A DNA stretch of 38,519 nt from Deltaproteobacteria bacterium. Lineage in GTDB: Bacteria; Myxococcota_A; UBA9160; UBA4427. Below, in pieces: positions 37,827-38,519 of the stretch (positions are counted from its first letter, which is position 1; the number at the start of each line of letters is the position of its first letter). The notes under the pieces were generated by a model. The model was not told the origin of the DNA. It was given only the letters and a program-made list of their open reading frames with translations, and did not search any database. The translations under genes were made by a program, and so were the position numbers. The stretch spans positions 1-38,519 of the forward strand of contig JAFDDH010000042.1 in the NCBI GenBank assembly GCA_019310975.1, in the 5' to 3' direction.

Positions 37827-38519
37827 CTAGCGAAGGCCCGGAGTGCCGGCCGCCGGCGCCTCCAGGACCCCGGCGTGCCAGGCGGCCAGCGTATCCTCGA
37901 CAAGTGGCAGCATGGCGTCGACCACATAGCCGTAGAGCAGGTGGGAGGGATGAGGCCCTGCGCGCTGGTCGATCAATGCATCCAGCAGGTGTCCATCCGA
38001 GAGCGCACGGCGCATCGCCGCGGCGCTGTCCACGACGCCCACGTCGAGCCGAGCACCGGCCGTCTCGATGATCTCGCTGATGGACCGCTGTGCGTGCATC
38101 GGATAGGTGACGAAGAGGATGGGTACGTCCAGAGTGCGTGTGAGATCGACCATCCGCTCCAGATCCCGCACGAGTCCCGGGGCCGGATCCGGCACATCCG
38201 CTCCCTTGGGCAGGCGGCCAGACGGCTGCAGCTCGCCCTCGAACCAGCCGCCCCGCGCCTCGGGATCGTATTGATGGCCGGTGGCGCCATACCACGCGAT
38301 CGAGACAAGTCGGAAGAGCCGTAGGTTCATCAATGCGCGGCGCACGCGCAGCCAGGGATCGGGCCGCTCCCAGCGCATCGTCTCTACGACATTCCAGAGG
38401 TTGTTGATTCCGACCCACACGATCACGAGCTGTGGCTGCAGCTGAAAGATCTGGCGCTCGAGCCGATTGGCCACGAAGGTCGAGTTGAGGCTGGGCACGC
38501 CCAGGTTGACGACGCGGAA
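37827..38519 (-). CDS. SGNH/GDSL-type hydrolase, 5' end cut by the window edge
   Basis: The visible 231 codons start inside the gene: VVNLGVPSLNS at the window edge is an SGNH block region, and the frame is open to the last base. VIVWVGINNLWN is the Gly/Asn block that builds the oxyanion hole, and HPSHLLYGYVV near the end carries the catalytic His expected in the HP-x-H/GY motif. Proteins of this type deacylate lipids or polysaccharides, or act as O-acetyl transferases or esterases in cell-envelope polymers. The first catalytic Ser (GDS) and any signal peptide lie outside the window. The 129-base gap to the aminotransferase gene shows no distinct signals. Confidence 0.85.
   Translation of the reverse strand, partial: FRVVNLGVPSLNSTFVANRLERQIFQLQPQLVIVWVGINNLWNVVETMRWERPDPWLRVRRALMNLRLFRLVSIAWYGATGHQYDPEARGGWFEGELQPSGRLPKGADVPDPAPGLVRDLERMVDLTRTLDVPILFVTYPMHAQRSISEIIETAGARLDVGVVDSAAAMRRALSDGHLLDALIDQRAGPHPSHLLYGYVVDAMLPLVEDTLAAWHAGVLEAPAAGTPGLR

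Overview
This is a GC-rich bacterial chromosomal window (about two thirds G+C by eye) with dense genes on both strands. No tRNA, rRNA, CRISPR array, phage module or complete insertion sequence was recognised. The mix of genes suggests a deltaproteobacterium in the broad sense, such as a Myxococcota- or Binatota-like lineage, Gram-negative and probably environmental. It includes recC-recB-recD, a dedicated AsnRS, a cytochrome P450, long rhomboid fusion proteins, an RHS lipoprotein, a Tat-exported double nitroreductase, and a relic of a Hanks-type kinase whose wording resembles deltaproteobacterial kinases. This taxonomic placement is inference; no marker gene settles it.

Layout. 1-3 kb: exodeoxyribonuclease III carrying an exact 57-bp internal tandem duplication, then a two-gene unit with a GTGA stop/start overlap (CPBP glutamic intramembrane protease and a His-rich polytopic membrane protein). 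2.9-8.5 kb, minus strand: an RHS/YD-repeat lipoprotein followed at once by a complete, apparently active rhomboid protease. 8.5-12.6 kb: a one-helix membrane protein behind a near-consensus sigma-54 promoter, a 26-codon ORF joined by a TTGA overlap to a GT39-like glycosyltransferase, and a cytochrome P450 behind four 16-bp repeats. 12.6-15.3 kb, minus: a 903-aa rhomboid-fold protein that has lost the catalytic His and the oxyanion pair but kept the Ser. 15.5-19.3 kb: a PHP/DUF3604 lipoprotein, an XRE-cupin regulator, and a GT2 glycosyltransferase fused to a Rossmann-like domain. 19.3-23.4 kb: a second near-consensus sigma-54 promoter and an octamer microsatellite ahead of a small coiled-coil gene, then asnS, rbgA and rsgA. 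23.4-25.6 kb: a zone of gene decay (kinase fragment, broken sagB-like gene, possible C-terminal remnant). 25.6-26.9 kb: an AttH/CrtC-like protein and a 143-bp inverted-repeat element. 26.9-36.0 kb, minus: the recCBD operon with four-base overlaps. 36.1-38.5 kb: a gamma-glutamylcyclotransferase-fold protein, a class I aminotransferase and a partial SGNH hydrolase.

How the genes may work together. RecBCD and ExoIII handle double-strand-end and base-excision repair. RbgA and RsgA are GTPases that assess the large and small ribosomal subunits. The most interesting theme is intramembrane proteolysis: an active rhomboid, a rhomboid pseudoprotease and a CPBP protease lie within 14 kb. The active rhomboid is co-transcribed with an RHS lipoprotein that ends in a post-core hydrophobic hairpin, a Cys cluster and a C-terminal membrane helix. 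A protease-substrate pairing is the main hypothesis offered here. It is an inference from gene order and topology and is not demonstrated.
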